Shown here: piece after piece, positions 27,579-36,637 of the stretch
Layout: every line of letters begins with the position of its first letter
Numbering within the stretch: the first letter of the stretch is position 1
Assembly: GCA_943787265.1 (NCBI GenBank)
Contig: CALSLT010000002.1
Coordinates: 62,001 to 126,000, forward strand
Length of the DNA: 64,000 nt
Source of the DNA: an uncultured Planctomycetaceae bacterium
GTDB lineage: Bacteria > Planctomycetota > Planctomycetia > Planctomycetales > Planctomycetaceae
Reading direction: 5' to 3'
The notes under the pieces: model-generated
The model's database searches: none
Told to the model about the DNA's origin: nothing
What the model saw: only the letters and a program-made list of their open reading frames with translations
Made by a program: the position numbers and the translations under genes

Positions 27579-28520
27579 ATGAAGACGATCAGCGGACTAA
27601 TTTCGATTAACAAACCTGAAGGAATGACGTCTCGGCAAACTGTCACTCGCGTCAAGAATATCCTGCGAAAAGCCGGGTATAGTCGACAGATCAAAGTCGG
27701 ACACTGCGGGACGCTCGACCCATTGGCAACAGGACTTGTTGTCATTTGCGTTGGCAGGTCGACTCGACTGGTTCAGATGATCCAGGAACAACCAAAGTCC
27801 TATGTCGGCACCTTTCAACTCGGACTCGTAACGTCGACGGACGACTGCACTGGAGAAGTGCTCGCGGAATCGGAACTGGATACCGAGAAGATTTCGCGGC
27901 AGGCTATCCTCGATCTGCTTCCAGACTTCACCGGCGACATCGAACAGGTTCCGCCGAAATTCTCAGCAATCCACGTCGACGGAAAACGAGCCTACAAGCT
28001 TGCCCGACAAGGCCACGATGTCGAGTTGGAACCGCGACCGGTACAGATCTACCGACTTGAGCTAACCGGGTTTGAATTGCCGGAATTCAAGCTGCAAATC
28101 GAATGCGGCTCCGGAACGTATATTCGGTCTCTGGGCCGTGACATCGGAGAAAGACTCGGGTGTGGAGCGACGATGAACTCTCTGAATCGATCAGCGATCG
28201 GAGCGTTTTTTCTCACGAATTCTGTAGCCCCGGATCAGTTAACACCGGAGAACATAGAATCATTCGTCGAACCACCGATCGCGGCAGTATCGCACCTGCC
28301 CAGTGTCGAAATCACTGAGCCGCAGAAAGAACGGATCTACGATGGTCGGACAGTGGAAGTCGACACTGTCGCGGAACTTAAACGCGACTCAGCGAACGGG
28401 GATACGGCCAGACTTATACTGGTCGATAATAACCAGCAGCTTGTCGCCGTTTCGACTTACCGGTTTGCAGATTGCACGGCAAAACCAGCGATGGTGTTTC
28501 ACGACCCGCCGCGCGACTGA
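27579..28520 (+). CDS. truB: tRNA pseudouridine-55 synthase
   Basis: A 313-residue enzyme that isomerises U55 in the T loop of tRNAs. The catalytic Asp47 lies in the GTLDPLATG motif; the opening GLISINKPEGMTS and the SYVGTFQLGLVTSTDDCTGEV and GSGTYIRSLGRDIGERLG segments are family hallmarks. The ATG at 27579 places this N-terminus correctly; an earlier in-frame start adds 14 unrelated residues. The C-terminal 80 residues form a PUA-like domain (VEVDTVAEL ... ARLILVDNNQQLVAVSTYRF). Usual partners (infB, rbfA, rpsO) are not adjacent, and the gene seems to be transcribed alone. Confidence 0.95.
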   Translation: MKTISGLISINKPEGMTSRQTVTRVKNILRKAGYSRQIKVGHCGTLDPLATGLVVICVGRSTRLVQMIQEQPKSYVGTFQLGLVTSTDDCTGEVLAESELDTEKISRQAILDLLPDFTGDIEQVPPKFSAIHVDGKRAYKLARQGHDVELEPRPVQIYRLELTGFELPEFKLQIECGSGTYIRSLGRDIGERLGCGATMNSLNRSAIGAFFLTNSVAPDQLTPENIESFVEPPIAAVSHLPSVEITEPQKERIYDGRTVEVDTVAELKRDSANGDTARLILVDNNQQLVAVSTYRFADCTAKPAMVFHDPPRD

Positions 28521-28572
28521 TACGCGTCGTCACGCAACAGCCCCGGAAACCGGCAACGAACTTACGTCAGCG

Positions 28573-31269
28573 TTATCCTTGGGCCGGACCAGTTGCGCCT
28601 GTGCTGGCCTGTTGACGTAACCCGTCGACTTCCTGTTTCAACTGATCCAGCGAAGCCCGGCCCTGGTCAAATGCCTGTTTGGCCGTAGTCGTTCGGGCTT
28701 GAACTGGAGCCGCAGCGGCCTGTTCGGCCTGTAGCTTCTTTGTTGTTTCCGCGACAACTGCTTTCGATGCAACAACTTTCTGTTCAGCCGCCGCGACGTC
28801 CTTCTGCATGACGGCCAACGATTTGTCCAGTTCAGCGACTTTCGCTTTGACTTGGGCGATGGTCGCATTGTTGCGGTCGAGTGCAGCCTTCAACTGACCG
28901 GCAGCGGCAGCCAGCTCTTTGTCAGCGGGTAGTGCGGCTACGGCTGCTGCACCTTTAGCGACAGCATCCTGCAGCATTGGAACGGCTTTCTCGCGAACAG
29001 CAATCTGTGCCGCCTGCGTCTGCTTATCCGCTGTGACCTGAGCAAGTTTTTGTTTCATGGCAGCTACAGCGTCGGTTGACGTTTTCTCCGTTTTTTGAGC
29101 AGCAGACACTGCCGCCTGTGCCAGGGAGACTTTATTCTGCATTTCCTTCAGCTCGGCATCGGCCTCCAGAAACGCGAGTTCAAGCTCGCCAAACTTCTGC
29201 TGTCGCTCATCCAGAGCAACCAGCTTGGCCGTAAACTGAATTTCGTTCTGCCATCGAGTGACAGCCTGCTGAGCCTTTGTGGCTGCTGCGTTTGCAGCGT
29301 CCAAAGCAACCTTGGCCGCCGCCGCATTTTTCTGCTCTGCGGCCAGAGTCGCGGTGTATTGCGTGACCGCTTTCTGAGTGGCGGCGATGACCGCCTTCGT
29401 TGCCGCAATCGCCTTCGTGCCAGCGGCAACGGCAGCAGTTGCTGTGTTCATTCTCGCCGTTTCTGCAGCAACGGTTTTGGTAGCCGCGACGAGCGATCCA
29501 TCCCGAGCAGTCGTCACTGCTTTCAACTGGGCAGCAGCTTTGACGACATCCTGATCTCCGGCAGCTTTTGCCACAGCCAAATCGGCCTTCGCAACAGCCT
29601 CCTTCAGCAAGGGGACGAGTGGTTGCAAGGTTGCTACAACTTTTGCGGATCCATCCAGCTTGACCTTCGCGTCGGCAGCAGATTTTTGATCGACTACCAG
29701 CTTGGCGGCGAGAGCCTTCTCCTGAGTTGTCGCATCCGCAAGCTTCTTCTGGCCTGCTGCCAGCTGAGCTGTTGCGGCAGTCACTTTAGCCTGGGCGGCG
29801 GTGTAAGCCGCTTGCTTTGCCTTTTGATCAGCTGCAACTTTGGTGACGTCTGCCTGAGCCAGAGCCAACCGAGATTCCAGCGTGATGGGGTTGGTCGATA
29901 GTTCTCCAAGTCGTTTTCCGTCTGCTGCGTTCCAGACACGGACGAGCCCTGTCCAGTCTCCACCGACAACTCGCTTCGTTTCGTCGCAATATGCCGTCGC
30001 AAGAGCTAGATCACCGAAGGCCTCAAACGTGCGAATGGCTGCTCCATCGCCCTTCCACAGTTTGACCGTCTTGTCACGTCCGGCAGTGACGATCTCACCA
30101 TCACGAGTGAAGTCGACAGATGCCGTCCCTCCACCGTGAGCGCCCCAAGTCTTGATCTGGCGGCCGTTTTCCATTTCCCACAATCGGACGGAAGCATCTT
30201 CACTGGCCGAGGCCAGAAGGTTGGAGTCTGCTCGCCAGGAAAAACCACTGATCCGTTTCGAATGGCCCTTCAGGCCAAGGTACTCTCGGCCTGTGTCGGC
30301 TTCCCAAACGAATACGCCACCATTTCGGTCACCTGTTGCCAGCAGGACTCCATCTGGACTGAACGACACGGAGCTGATCCAGTCAGTGTGTTTCCTGACT
30401 TCGTAAACAACTTCGCTGGTTTCTGTCGAGTAAACGCGGACAACTTTTGACGGGCCACCGAGTGCAATAAATTTGTGATCGGAGCTGATGTCCGCTCCCA
30501 TCACAGCGTCCAGCTCATCACCAATTTCGAAGATGCGTTCGCCGTTCTTTACATTAAATACGACAACCCGCCCGGCTGCTGCACCTTGACCGCCGCCTGC
30601 GAGCAACAGATGACCGCTTCGACTGAACTGAAGAACGTGTGGCTCACCTTCCGGGAAGGGGAGTGTTCCGGCGAGTGCCAGTGTCTGCGTGTTGTAAAGT
30701 AGAATCTGCTTCTGACCGGAGATTGCAACGAGCGGTGCCCACGGACTGGTGGCAATTGAGTTAACGGCGGTGGTTCGATCGGTATGAACTACCGGCTGCA
30801 GAGAAAGTCGACTTGGCAGCGGTGCTGGACCGTCTGGTCGCCCGGTGGAACCGAACGACAAAGCGAATTCCATCTTTGCTTTTGGACGAACAACAGCCTT
30901 GCTGCTTTTCGTGTCGAGGGCACCGCCAGCGATCCACGCTTTAATGACCGAGAGCATTTCTGCCGGAAGCTTATCTGCCTTGGGCGGCATGTAGGGCTCG
31001 GACTCGTGGTTGACGACGAGCCACAAGTAGCTGCTATCTGCGTCGCCGGCTTCGACGACTTCTCCCGAACTTCCCCCCTCTTTCATGGCGGTAAAGTTTG
31101 TGAGATCGAGTCCGCCGCTCTTCTTGTCCGGATTATGACAAGCGAAACACTTGGCGCGGAAAATCGGCTGAACGTGATCAGCGTAGGTGATTTTCTCATC
31201 AGCAGCTTGAGTTGAGGCAGACGCCACAAACAGGATGCACGCAGTTAAAGCCAGTCGAGAAGGAAGCAT
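28573..31269 (-). CDS. PSCyt1-WD40-coiled-coil exported protein
   Basis: An 898-residue protein with, in order: a signal peptide (cleavage near TQAAD, residues 20-24); a planctomycete PSCyt1 cytochrome-like domain with haem motif CFACH (41-45), the KSGGLDLT segment and a distal Met in SEPYMPPKA; a WD40 propeller (about 165-450) with repeats such as VSFSPDGVLLATGDRNGGVFVWE; and an Ala/Lys/Gln-rich coiled coil (about 455-890). A GGAG site precedes the ATG. It is the last gene of a four-gene minus-strand run. It is expected outside the cytoplasmic membrane with one covalently bound haem. Its partner and reaction are unknown. Confidence 0.87.
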   Translation of the reverse strand: MLPSRLALTACILFVASASTQAADEKITYADHVQPIFRAKCFACHNPDKKSGGLDLTNFTAMKEGGSSGEVVEAGDADSSYLWLVVNHESEPYMPPKADKLPAEMLSVIKAWIAGGALDTKSSKAVVRPKAKMEFALSFGSTGRPDGPAPLPSRLSLQPVVHTDRTTAVNSIATSPWAPLVAISGQKQILLYNTQTLALAGTLPFPEGEPHVLQFSRSGHLLLAGGGQGAAAGRVVVFNVKNGERIFEIGDELDAVMGADISSDHKFIALGGPSKVVRVYSTETSEVVYEVRKHTDWISSVSFSPDGVLLATGDRNGGVFVWEADTGREYLGLKGHSKRISGFSWRADSNLLASASEDASVRLWEMENGRQIKTWGAHGGGTASVDFTRDGEIVTAGRDKTVKLWKGDGAAIRTFEAFGDLALATAYCDETKRVVGGDWTGLVRVWNAADGKRLGELSTNPITLESRLALAQADVTKVAADQKAKQAAYTAAQAKVTAATAQLAAGQKKLADATTQEKALAAKLVVDQKSAADAKVKLDGSAKVVATLQPLVPLLKEAVAKADLAVAKAAGDQDVVKAAAQLKAVTTARDGSLVAATKTVAAETARMNTATAAVAAGTKAIAATKAVIAATQKAVTQYTATLAAEQKNAAAAKVALDAANAAATKAQQAVTRWQNEIQFTAKLVALDERQQKFGELELAFLEADAELKEMQNKVSLAQAAVSAAQKTEKTSTDAVAAMKQKLAQVTADKQTQAAQIAVREKAVPMLQDAVAKGAAAVAALPADKELAAAAGQLKAALDRNNATIAQVKAKVAELDKSLAVMQKDVAAAEQKVVASKAVVAETTKKLQAEQAAAAPVQARTTTAKQAFDQGRASLDQLKQEVDGLRQQASTGATGPAQG

Positions 31270-31499
31270 GGCCGTCTCCGGACGCTAAGTCGAAAAAATT
31301 GAGGTGGGGTGCGCGGCAGGGAACATCTCATGTGCGACCGAGACGGAACGCACGATGTCAATGTAGGTCAGGCGTTGCCTGTTGGATTTCTGGATTGAGT
31401 AGCTAGTGAAATATTTGGATCACAAATACGTCGATCCGGAAATCTTCACAGATATCACAAACCTGCCACGTCCTGCACAACTGGACGTGAACAAGGAGA

Positions 31500-33932
31500 T
31501 CAATGGTTAAACACAAACTCGCGGGAGTTCAGCGTCGCCCAGAAGATATCTTCCAGTGCCTGCTGTTTGTTCTGCTCATTGTCGACGACCTCTTTCAAGG
31601 CAGCCGCTTCTCGCTCCGTCGGTTTTCGGCTCAGGCAGCGGATGTAGATTTCTTCCGCGATCTGTTCCGGCGTCTTGCCTTCCTTCAGTCGAGTTGGCAC
31701 AAGTTTTCCCTGTGCCATTTTCGTGTTCACAGTATCACCATTCAGTAGGTGCAGAGCCTGTGAAAGATTCGGTTCGATCGACACTTCGCATGAGCACACC
31801 GTTTCACGTTTAGCTCGTCCAAATGCGGTCAGGAAGTACGTTGAAGTATTTCCGTTCGCGATCTGAACCGCTCGTGCTCCCGTCGGCAAGCCTTGGAACT
31901 TGTTCTTGGTGTCAGTGACCTGAGTGATCGCGTCCAGGAGAACTTCGGCACGAACTCGGCGAAGAGCCGCGTGGGAAAAGTTTCTCGAATCTTTGACATT
32001 CGTTTCGTTGGTTGCCGTCGAGTGTTGGTAAACGCGCGACGTGCAGATGTCACGAACCAGCTTCTTGAAGTCGTAGTTGTATTCGGTGAACCGACGCCCC
32101 AGTTCGTCAAGAAGTTCTTTGTTGACTGGTGGGTTGGAGACTCGAACGTCGTCGACCTGATCGATGATGCCTTTGCCGAAGAAGTGAGCCCAGACGATGT
32201 TGCCAAGGTTAGTGGCAAAGTACGGGTTCTGTGGTGAGGCCAGCCAGTCGGCCATCACCACTCGTCGGTCTTTGCCTTTGACATCGGGAACTTCTCCGCC
32301 GAGGAACTTCGGAGCCATCACCTTGTTGCCAACTAGGTGTCGGACGTCGCCGCCACCGCTGTTGTAGATGATCAATTCGCGCGGGTCCTCTCCACGCTTT
32401 CGGCCGATTTGTGAGAAGAATGCCGCGAAGCTGTAGTAATCGTCCATCGTCCATCGGTCGAATGGATGATTGTGGCACTGAGCACACTGAATCCTCATGC
32501 CCATGAAGACCTGAGCGACATTCTCTGATGTCTTCAGCGTGTCGCGTTCATTCTGGTAGTAGTTGGTGGCCGCGTTCTGGAATGTTCCACCGCTCGAACC
32601 GAGTAGTTCACGAACCATCTGGTCGGTCGGCATGTTGCTGGCGATGCGTTCCTGAAGCCAATTGTAGTAACGCAGCATCGACTTGTAACTGATCTGGTTT
32701 GTCGTCCGGATCTGAAGGAGTTCCGCCCACTTCATTACCCAGACTTCAACGAACTCTTTGCGGTTCAGCAGTTCGTCGACCAGCTTGTCGCGTTTTTTCT
32801 CGTCCTTGTCTTCCATGAATCGAGCGTACTCTTCGACTGAGGGGAGAACTCCGACGATGTCCAGGCTCGCTCGTCGCAGGAATTCCTCATCGGTGCAGAC
32901 ACCGGAAGGCAGGATTCGGAGCTTTCTCAACTTGTTATAGGTAAGCGTGTCTACGAAGTTGAATTCCGGGGTCTTCGGATCAGTGTAGTTCAACCCCTTG
33001 GGCAGCATGATGAATTGTCGACCCACGGTGTGAGTCTCGAATCGAGCCATGATGAATGCTTCGCCACGTTCATGAGCGGTAACCAGGCCGTCGGGCGAAA
33101 CAGTCGCGGATGTGTCGTTGTTTGAAAGAAACACTGCAAGGTTTGTGACATCACGGTCAGTTCCGTCTGAGTATTTTGCTCGGACAGTCAATTGCTGAGT
33201 GGTGTCGGCGCCGTCCAGGACGGCCGCTGGCGGATAAAGTTCGACAGACAGAACTTTGGGAACTTCGCCTTGATCATTGTTTCCACCCGCTTTCAACCAT
33301 CGAAGCATCGTGGCGTAGTACTCGCTGTCCGTTCCAAATCGTTTTCCGCCCGTGTGTGGTACGGAACCGACCGACTTGGTCATCAGCAAGCTTTCTTCTG
33401 GCAACGCAAGATTGATCCGGCGCCCTGGCAGTTCGCGAGCGATCCGAAACTGATCACCGGTTGGATCAAAACCGAACAGAGAGAGACGAAACCCGTCTTT
33501 TCCGCGAGCGGCACCGTGACAACTACCAGTGTTGCAGTTGGCTTTCATGAAAATCGGCATGATGTCCAGCTTGAAACTGACATCACGGTCGGCGGTCGCC
33601 TGTTCGATTTTGATTGGGATCATTTTGGAGAGTCCCTCGAACTCGACCGTGAGTTGGCTATCGCCATCTGCGACCGGATGAAGGACATTCCCCGCCAGCT
33701 TCACCTTTGCTGCATCACTCAGCGTGAGCTTTGCCTCTTTGGTGACGTCGCGAGTCAAGCCGTTCGGATAGGCGACCTGCACGACGAATGACTGTCGGTC
33801 ACGCATCGTGTTGATGTGGACTTCGGCCGGGTAGACCTCAAGCGAGATTGGCTTTTCCTGAGCATCCGCCGTAAGCGAACTCAGTGAAACGATGAACGCA
33901 ACAGCAACGGTCCACAGTCGGGAACGAAACAT
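31500..33932 (-). CDS. DUF1549/DUF1553 (PSCyt2-type) protein with Ig-like domains and two haem-like motifs
   Basis: An 810-residue exported protein. After the signal peptide (cleavage near ADAQ) come an Ig-like group 2 domain (about 28-110), a C-x4-C-H haem-like motif (CNTGSCH, 133-139) with the GAARGKDGFRLSLFGFDP signature, a second Ig-like domain (around SVELYPPAAVLDG), then DUF1549 (LRILPSGVCTDEEFLRRASLDIVG) and DUF1553 (DVRVSNPPVNKELLDELGRRF). A canonical CAQCH motif lies near residue 484 in QCAQCHNHPFDRW. The family is nearly confined to planctomycetes and verrucomicrobia. It sits between the PPC and WD40 genes. An AAGGA site precedes the start. Function unknown; electron transfer is plausible. 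Confidence 0.9.
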   Translation of the reverse strand: MFRSRLWTVAVAFIVSLSSLTADAQEKPISLEVYPAEVHINTMRDRQSFVVQVAYPNGLTRDVTKEAKLTLSDAAKVKLAGNVLHPVADGDSQLTVEFEGLSKMIPIKIEQATADRDVSFKLDIMPIFMKANCNTGSCHGAARGKDGFRLSLFGFDPTGDQFRIARELPGRRINLALPEESLLMTKSVGSVPHTGGKRFGTDSEYYATMLRWLKAGGNNDQGEVPKVLSVELYPPAAVLDGADTTQQLTVRAKYSDGTDRDVTNLAVFLSNNDTSATVSPDGLVTAHERGEAFIMARFETHTVGRQFIMLPKGLNYTDPKTPEFNFVDTLTYNKLRKLRILPSGVCTDEEFLRRASLDIVGVLPSVEEYARFMEDKDEKKRDKLVDELLNRKEFVEVWVMKWAELLQIRTTNQISYKSMLRYYNWLQERIASNMPTDQMVRELLGSSGGTFQNAATNYYQNERDTLKTSENVAQVFMGMRIQCAQCHNHPFDRWTMDDYYSFAAFFSQIGRKRGEDPRELIIYNSGGGDVRHLVGNKVMAPKFLGGEVPDVKGKDRRVVMADWLASPQNPYFATNLGNIVWAHFFGKGIIDQVDDVRVSNPPVNKELLDELGRRFTEYNYDFKKLVRDICTSRVYQHSTATNETNVKDSRNFSHAALRRVRAEVLLDAITQVTDTKNKFQGLPTGARAVQIANGNTSTYFLTAFGRAKRETVCSCEVSIEPNLSQALHLLNGDTVNTKMAQGKLVPTRLKEGKTPEQIAEEIYIRCLSRKPTEREAAALKEVVDNEQNKQQALEDIFWATLNSREFVFNH

Positions 33933-34036
33933 GGCAGTAGTCCTTCAGAAGCCGTTCGGCAAGTTTTGAAAGGGACTCAGTGATACAGCAATACTTAACT
34001 AAAAATTCAGTCTGCTACTCGGTTTTTGTTGATCAG

Positions 34037-36493
34037 CTATTTGCCAGCCGCAGCCGCTTTCGCTTTTTCAAGACGAAGCATTTCCAGTCGAGTCAGTCTT
34101 CGCGGAGGTTTAGCAACTGGCTTCGGTGCTGGCTTTGGCTTAGCCGCTGCCACAGCAGCCGGCTTTGGCATCGGTTTAGGTTCAACCTTCGGAGGCAGCG
34201 GCTTGTCGACTCGAAGTTCGGTTGAGCCAACGTTGTGAACGATCGGTTCACCGTTCATCGTGATCGTGATCTGGCCAAAGACGCTTTTGTGACGACCAGC
34301 AGGTGTCGTGGCATCAGTCTTTACCTTGAAGATGACTTCCTTCGTATCTTTGGTGAAATTCATCGGGTCAGTGACAGCCTTATTTGGCAAGCCGAAGATC
34401 TTTGCGACGGCTTCACCCGGAAACTCCTTCGTCTGGGTCAAGGTGCAGACGATTTCCGTGTCCTGGCCCTGGTCGCAAGCACTGCGACTCATGGCGAACG
34501 TGACGTACGGTTCCGAGATTTCGAGCGGAGTCAGTGAAGATGAGGCAAACGCATTGCCTCCACTCACGGCTCCCCAACCGATCGCGAAGACCTTCCACAT
34601 TCCGACTGCGGCGCTACCATTTGCGTTGATCGGATAAAGAGCTTCGGTCTTACCCTTAGGGATCTGAATTGAGCTTCTGGCTCCGAGCCCTGGCGGTCGG
34701 AACGGGAATTGAACAGTAATGGTTTCGTCCCAGCCTTCTTTCTTGGTGGCGACGATCTTGACGTTCATCGAACCGTTGCGGGCGATGGGGACTTTCGGAA
34801 CGACGATATCCAGCTTGAATGGAATTTCGTCAACGACAGCGATCGGCAGTCGGTGCATCGTTTTCGTGTAGTAAAGTGACTGCCCAGGGGCTCCGTAGAC
34901 AAAGTCCGATTTGTTTGAGAACCCACCATTGATTTCAGGGTTCTCAGCGTGGTGGGCAACAAAGTCGTACAAACCGCCAGCAAGTGGGGCATCCGCGGCT
35001 GCTTCAAACACGACAGGCATGACACTCATATTGGCCGGCACTTTGTCATGGTGCATTGTGATTCCGGCTGGGAGTTCTTTTGGTTCGAGAACAAGCTCTC
35101 CACCAAAGTTTCGACGAGCGAGATTAATGTTCGTCCCGAACCGGTTGCCTCGCCCAACAAAGATCTGCTGTCGATACTGACCGTACCGTTCGGTGCGAGC
35201 GATGCTTAGTGTGAGGCCGGGTTTGATCGGCTGAAATTCGACTCGGTAAACATAAGCCGGTCCACCACGCATCAGGTGGTCTCGTATGTGGAGGGTGTAT
35301 TCTCCATCAGCCGGGACGTTGAATCTGAAGTAACTGTCTGGGCCGCGTGAGTCATCGTTTGATGCGACACGACCACCTTTGGCATTGTAGAGGTACATCA
35401 CTGGGTCGATCGCAGAACGAATCCGGCGACCGTAACACTCGACTTCAAACTGCTGGCCCTTCTTCGCGGTGAACTTGAAGAAGTCCTGATCTCCGGTTTC
35501 CTGAAGAATACCGTTGAATGCTGAGGGAAACTCAGAAGGAGTCGCTGTTGCTCGATCGTTGTTCGGTTCGACTTCCAGCGAGTTGCCAACATCCGACAGT
35601 CGGAAGGTATTCCAACTTGGTGACCAGCTTCCTTCCTTGCCGGCAAATACGCCGTACTCGGGGATGATCTCTTTCGGCAGCGTGAACTTCTGAGCGAAGT
35701 CGCCACCCGCGTCGCCAATGAATTTCAGTTCGACTTCTTCGCCGATCTTCCCACCTGCCGGGTAGACAGCGGTTGGGCGTGGGAAGTTGCCGATGTGAAC
35801 TCGGTAGCGGCAGTTGCCGTTGCCACCGTATGAACTTTCACGGACTTCAATGGTGTACTTACCGTCTTCTGGAGCGATCGCCGATACGACGCAATCCTGA
35901 ACGAGCAGTGGAGAATCGTCGGCGGATGCGAGTTCGAATCGCTTGGCGTCAAGAATCGCGACGTACGGATCGAACAGTGTTGTGCCGAGGCGAATTGCTT
36001 CGACTTCCGCAGCAATCCGGTCACCCTTTTTTGCATCCACGACGTAGTAGTCGACATCTTCAGAAGCGGCGACTCCGTTGACTGTAGAGTTGATGGGCAC
36101 GACTTGCGGAGTCGCGAAATCGCTGTTCGGCTCTTTCTCGACGACGTCCGGCATATAGCCAACGAAGAACGTTCGGAAGTCGGAGATGCCGGTTTTGGTT
36201 CGAACCTGGCAGACCTGTTCACCCAGACGAGCGTCCGGAGAAACACTGATCACCGCTTTGAAGGAGTTCGCGTTGACCGGCTTGAATTCTTTTACCGAAA
36301 AGCCTGGCTCGTAGAACATGATCTCTTCAACGTCGGCGAGCAGTCGGCCGCTGAAGGTCAGTTCGGTGTCCTTACCGCGCTGAGCACCTCGGGGCAGAAT
36401 GATCGTCAGTCGCGGAGAAGCGGCGAACAACGTGCTGGCTGACATGACAAGTGCGAGAGCCAGCAGCGAACGGAAGGACCGAAACGCAGGCAT
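34037..36493 (-). CDS. Secreted protein with PPC (pre-peptidase C-terminal) domains
   Basis: An 818-residue exported protein. The ATG at 36493 is chosen because AGAGG lies seven bases upstream; an ATG six bases earlier lies too close to that site. A signal peptide (LLALALVMSASTLFAAS) is followed by a beta-rich domain and two PPC-type domains, each opening with an acidic EPN signature (VVEKEPNSDF; LEVEPNNDRA) and containing the D-x-D-Y/F-Y/F core (EDVDYYVVDAKKG; GDQDFFKFTAKKG). The rest is beta-sandwich, ending in a Lys/Pro/Ala-rich tail. PPC domains usually flank secreted enzymes, but no protease domain is present. It stands between the DUF1501 and DUF1549 genes. Confidence 0.83.
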   Translation of the reverse strand: MPAFRSFRSLLALALVMSASTLFAASPRLTIILPRGAQRGKDTELTFSGRLLADVEEIMFYEPGFSVKEFKPVNANSFKAVISVSPDARLGEQVCQVRTKTGISDFRTFFVGYMPDVVEKEPNSDFATPQVVPINSTVNGVAASEDVDYYVVDAKKGDRIAAEVEAIRLGTTLFDPYVAILDAKRFELASADDSPLLVQDCVVSAIAPEDGKYTIEVRESSYGGNGNCRYRVHIGNFPRPTAVYPAGGKIGEEVELKFIGDAGGDFAQKFTLPKEIIPEYGVFAGKEGSWSPSWNTFRLSDVGNSLEVEPNNDRATATPSEFPSAFNGILQETGDQDFFKFTAKKGQQFEVECYGRRIRSAIDPVMYLYNAKGGRVASNDDSRGPDSYFRFNVPADGEYTLHIRDHLMRGGPAYVYRVEFQPIKPGLTLSIARTERYGQYRQQIFVGRGNRFGTNINLARRNFGGELVLEPKELPAGITMHHDKVPANMSVMPVVFEAAADAPLAGGLYDFVAHHAENPEINGGFSNKSDFVYGAPGQSLYYTKTMHRLPIAVVDEIPFKLDIVVPKVPIARNGSMNVKIVATKKEGWDETITVQFPFRPPGLGARSSIQIPKGKTEALYPINANGSAAVGMWKVFAIGWGAVSGGNAFASSSLTPLEISEPYVTFAMSRSACDQGQDTEIVCTLTQTKEFPGEAVAKIFGLPNKAVTDPMNFTKDTKEVIFKVKTDATTPAGRHKSVFGQITITMNGEPIVHNVGSTELRVDKPLPPKVEPKPMPKPAAVAAAKPKPAPKPVAKPPRRLTRLEMLRLEKAKAAAAGK

Positions 36494-36590
36494 ATCCATA
36501 CCTCTAAATCGCGGGATACTTCGAAATCAAAACTGCGGTTAACACCAGCAGTAAAGCGAAAAACGATACTTATAAACTCAAAATACGCAG

Positions 36591-36626
36591 GAAGCCCGGC
36601 GTCTTATAAAATAGACGCCGGGCTTC
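36591..36626 (-). terminator. Intercistronic hairpin, partial terminator or processing site
   Basis: A perfect 13-base inverted repeat (GAAGCCCGGCGTC with GACGCCGGGCTTC) surrounds a ten-base AT-rich loop. It lies 11 bases after the DUF1501 stop and 98 bases before the next start. There is no long T run on the minus strand, so attenuation or mRNA stabilisation is as likely as full termination. Confidence 0.6.
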
Positions 36627-36637
36627 TTTGATCTCAA

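Noticed and set aside
29095..29901. A 268-codon plus-strand open frame
   Set aside because: It is antisense to the Ala/Lys/Gln-rich coiled coil of the WD40 protein, whose base composition keeps the other strand open. The peptide is Cys/Ser/Leu-rich and resembles nothing.
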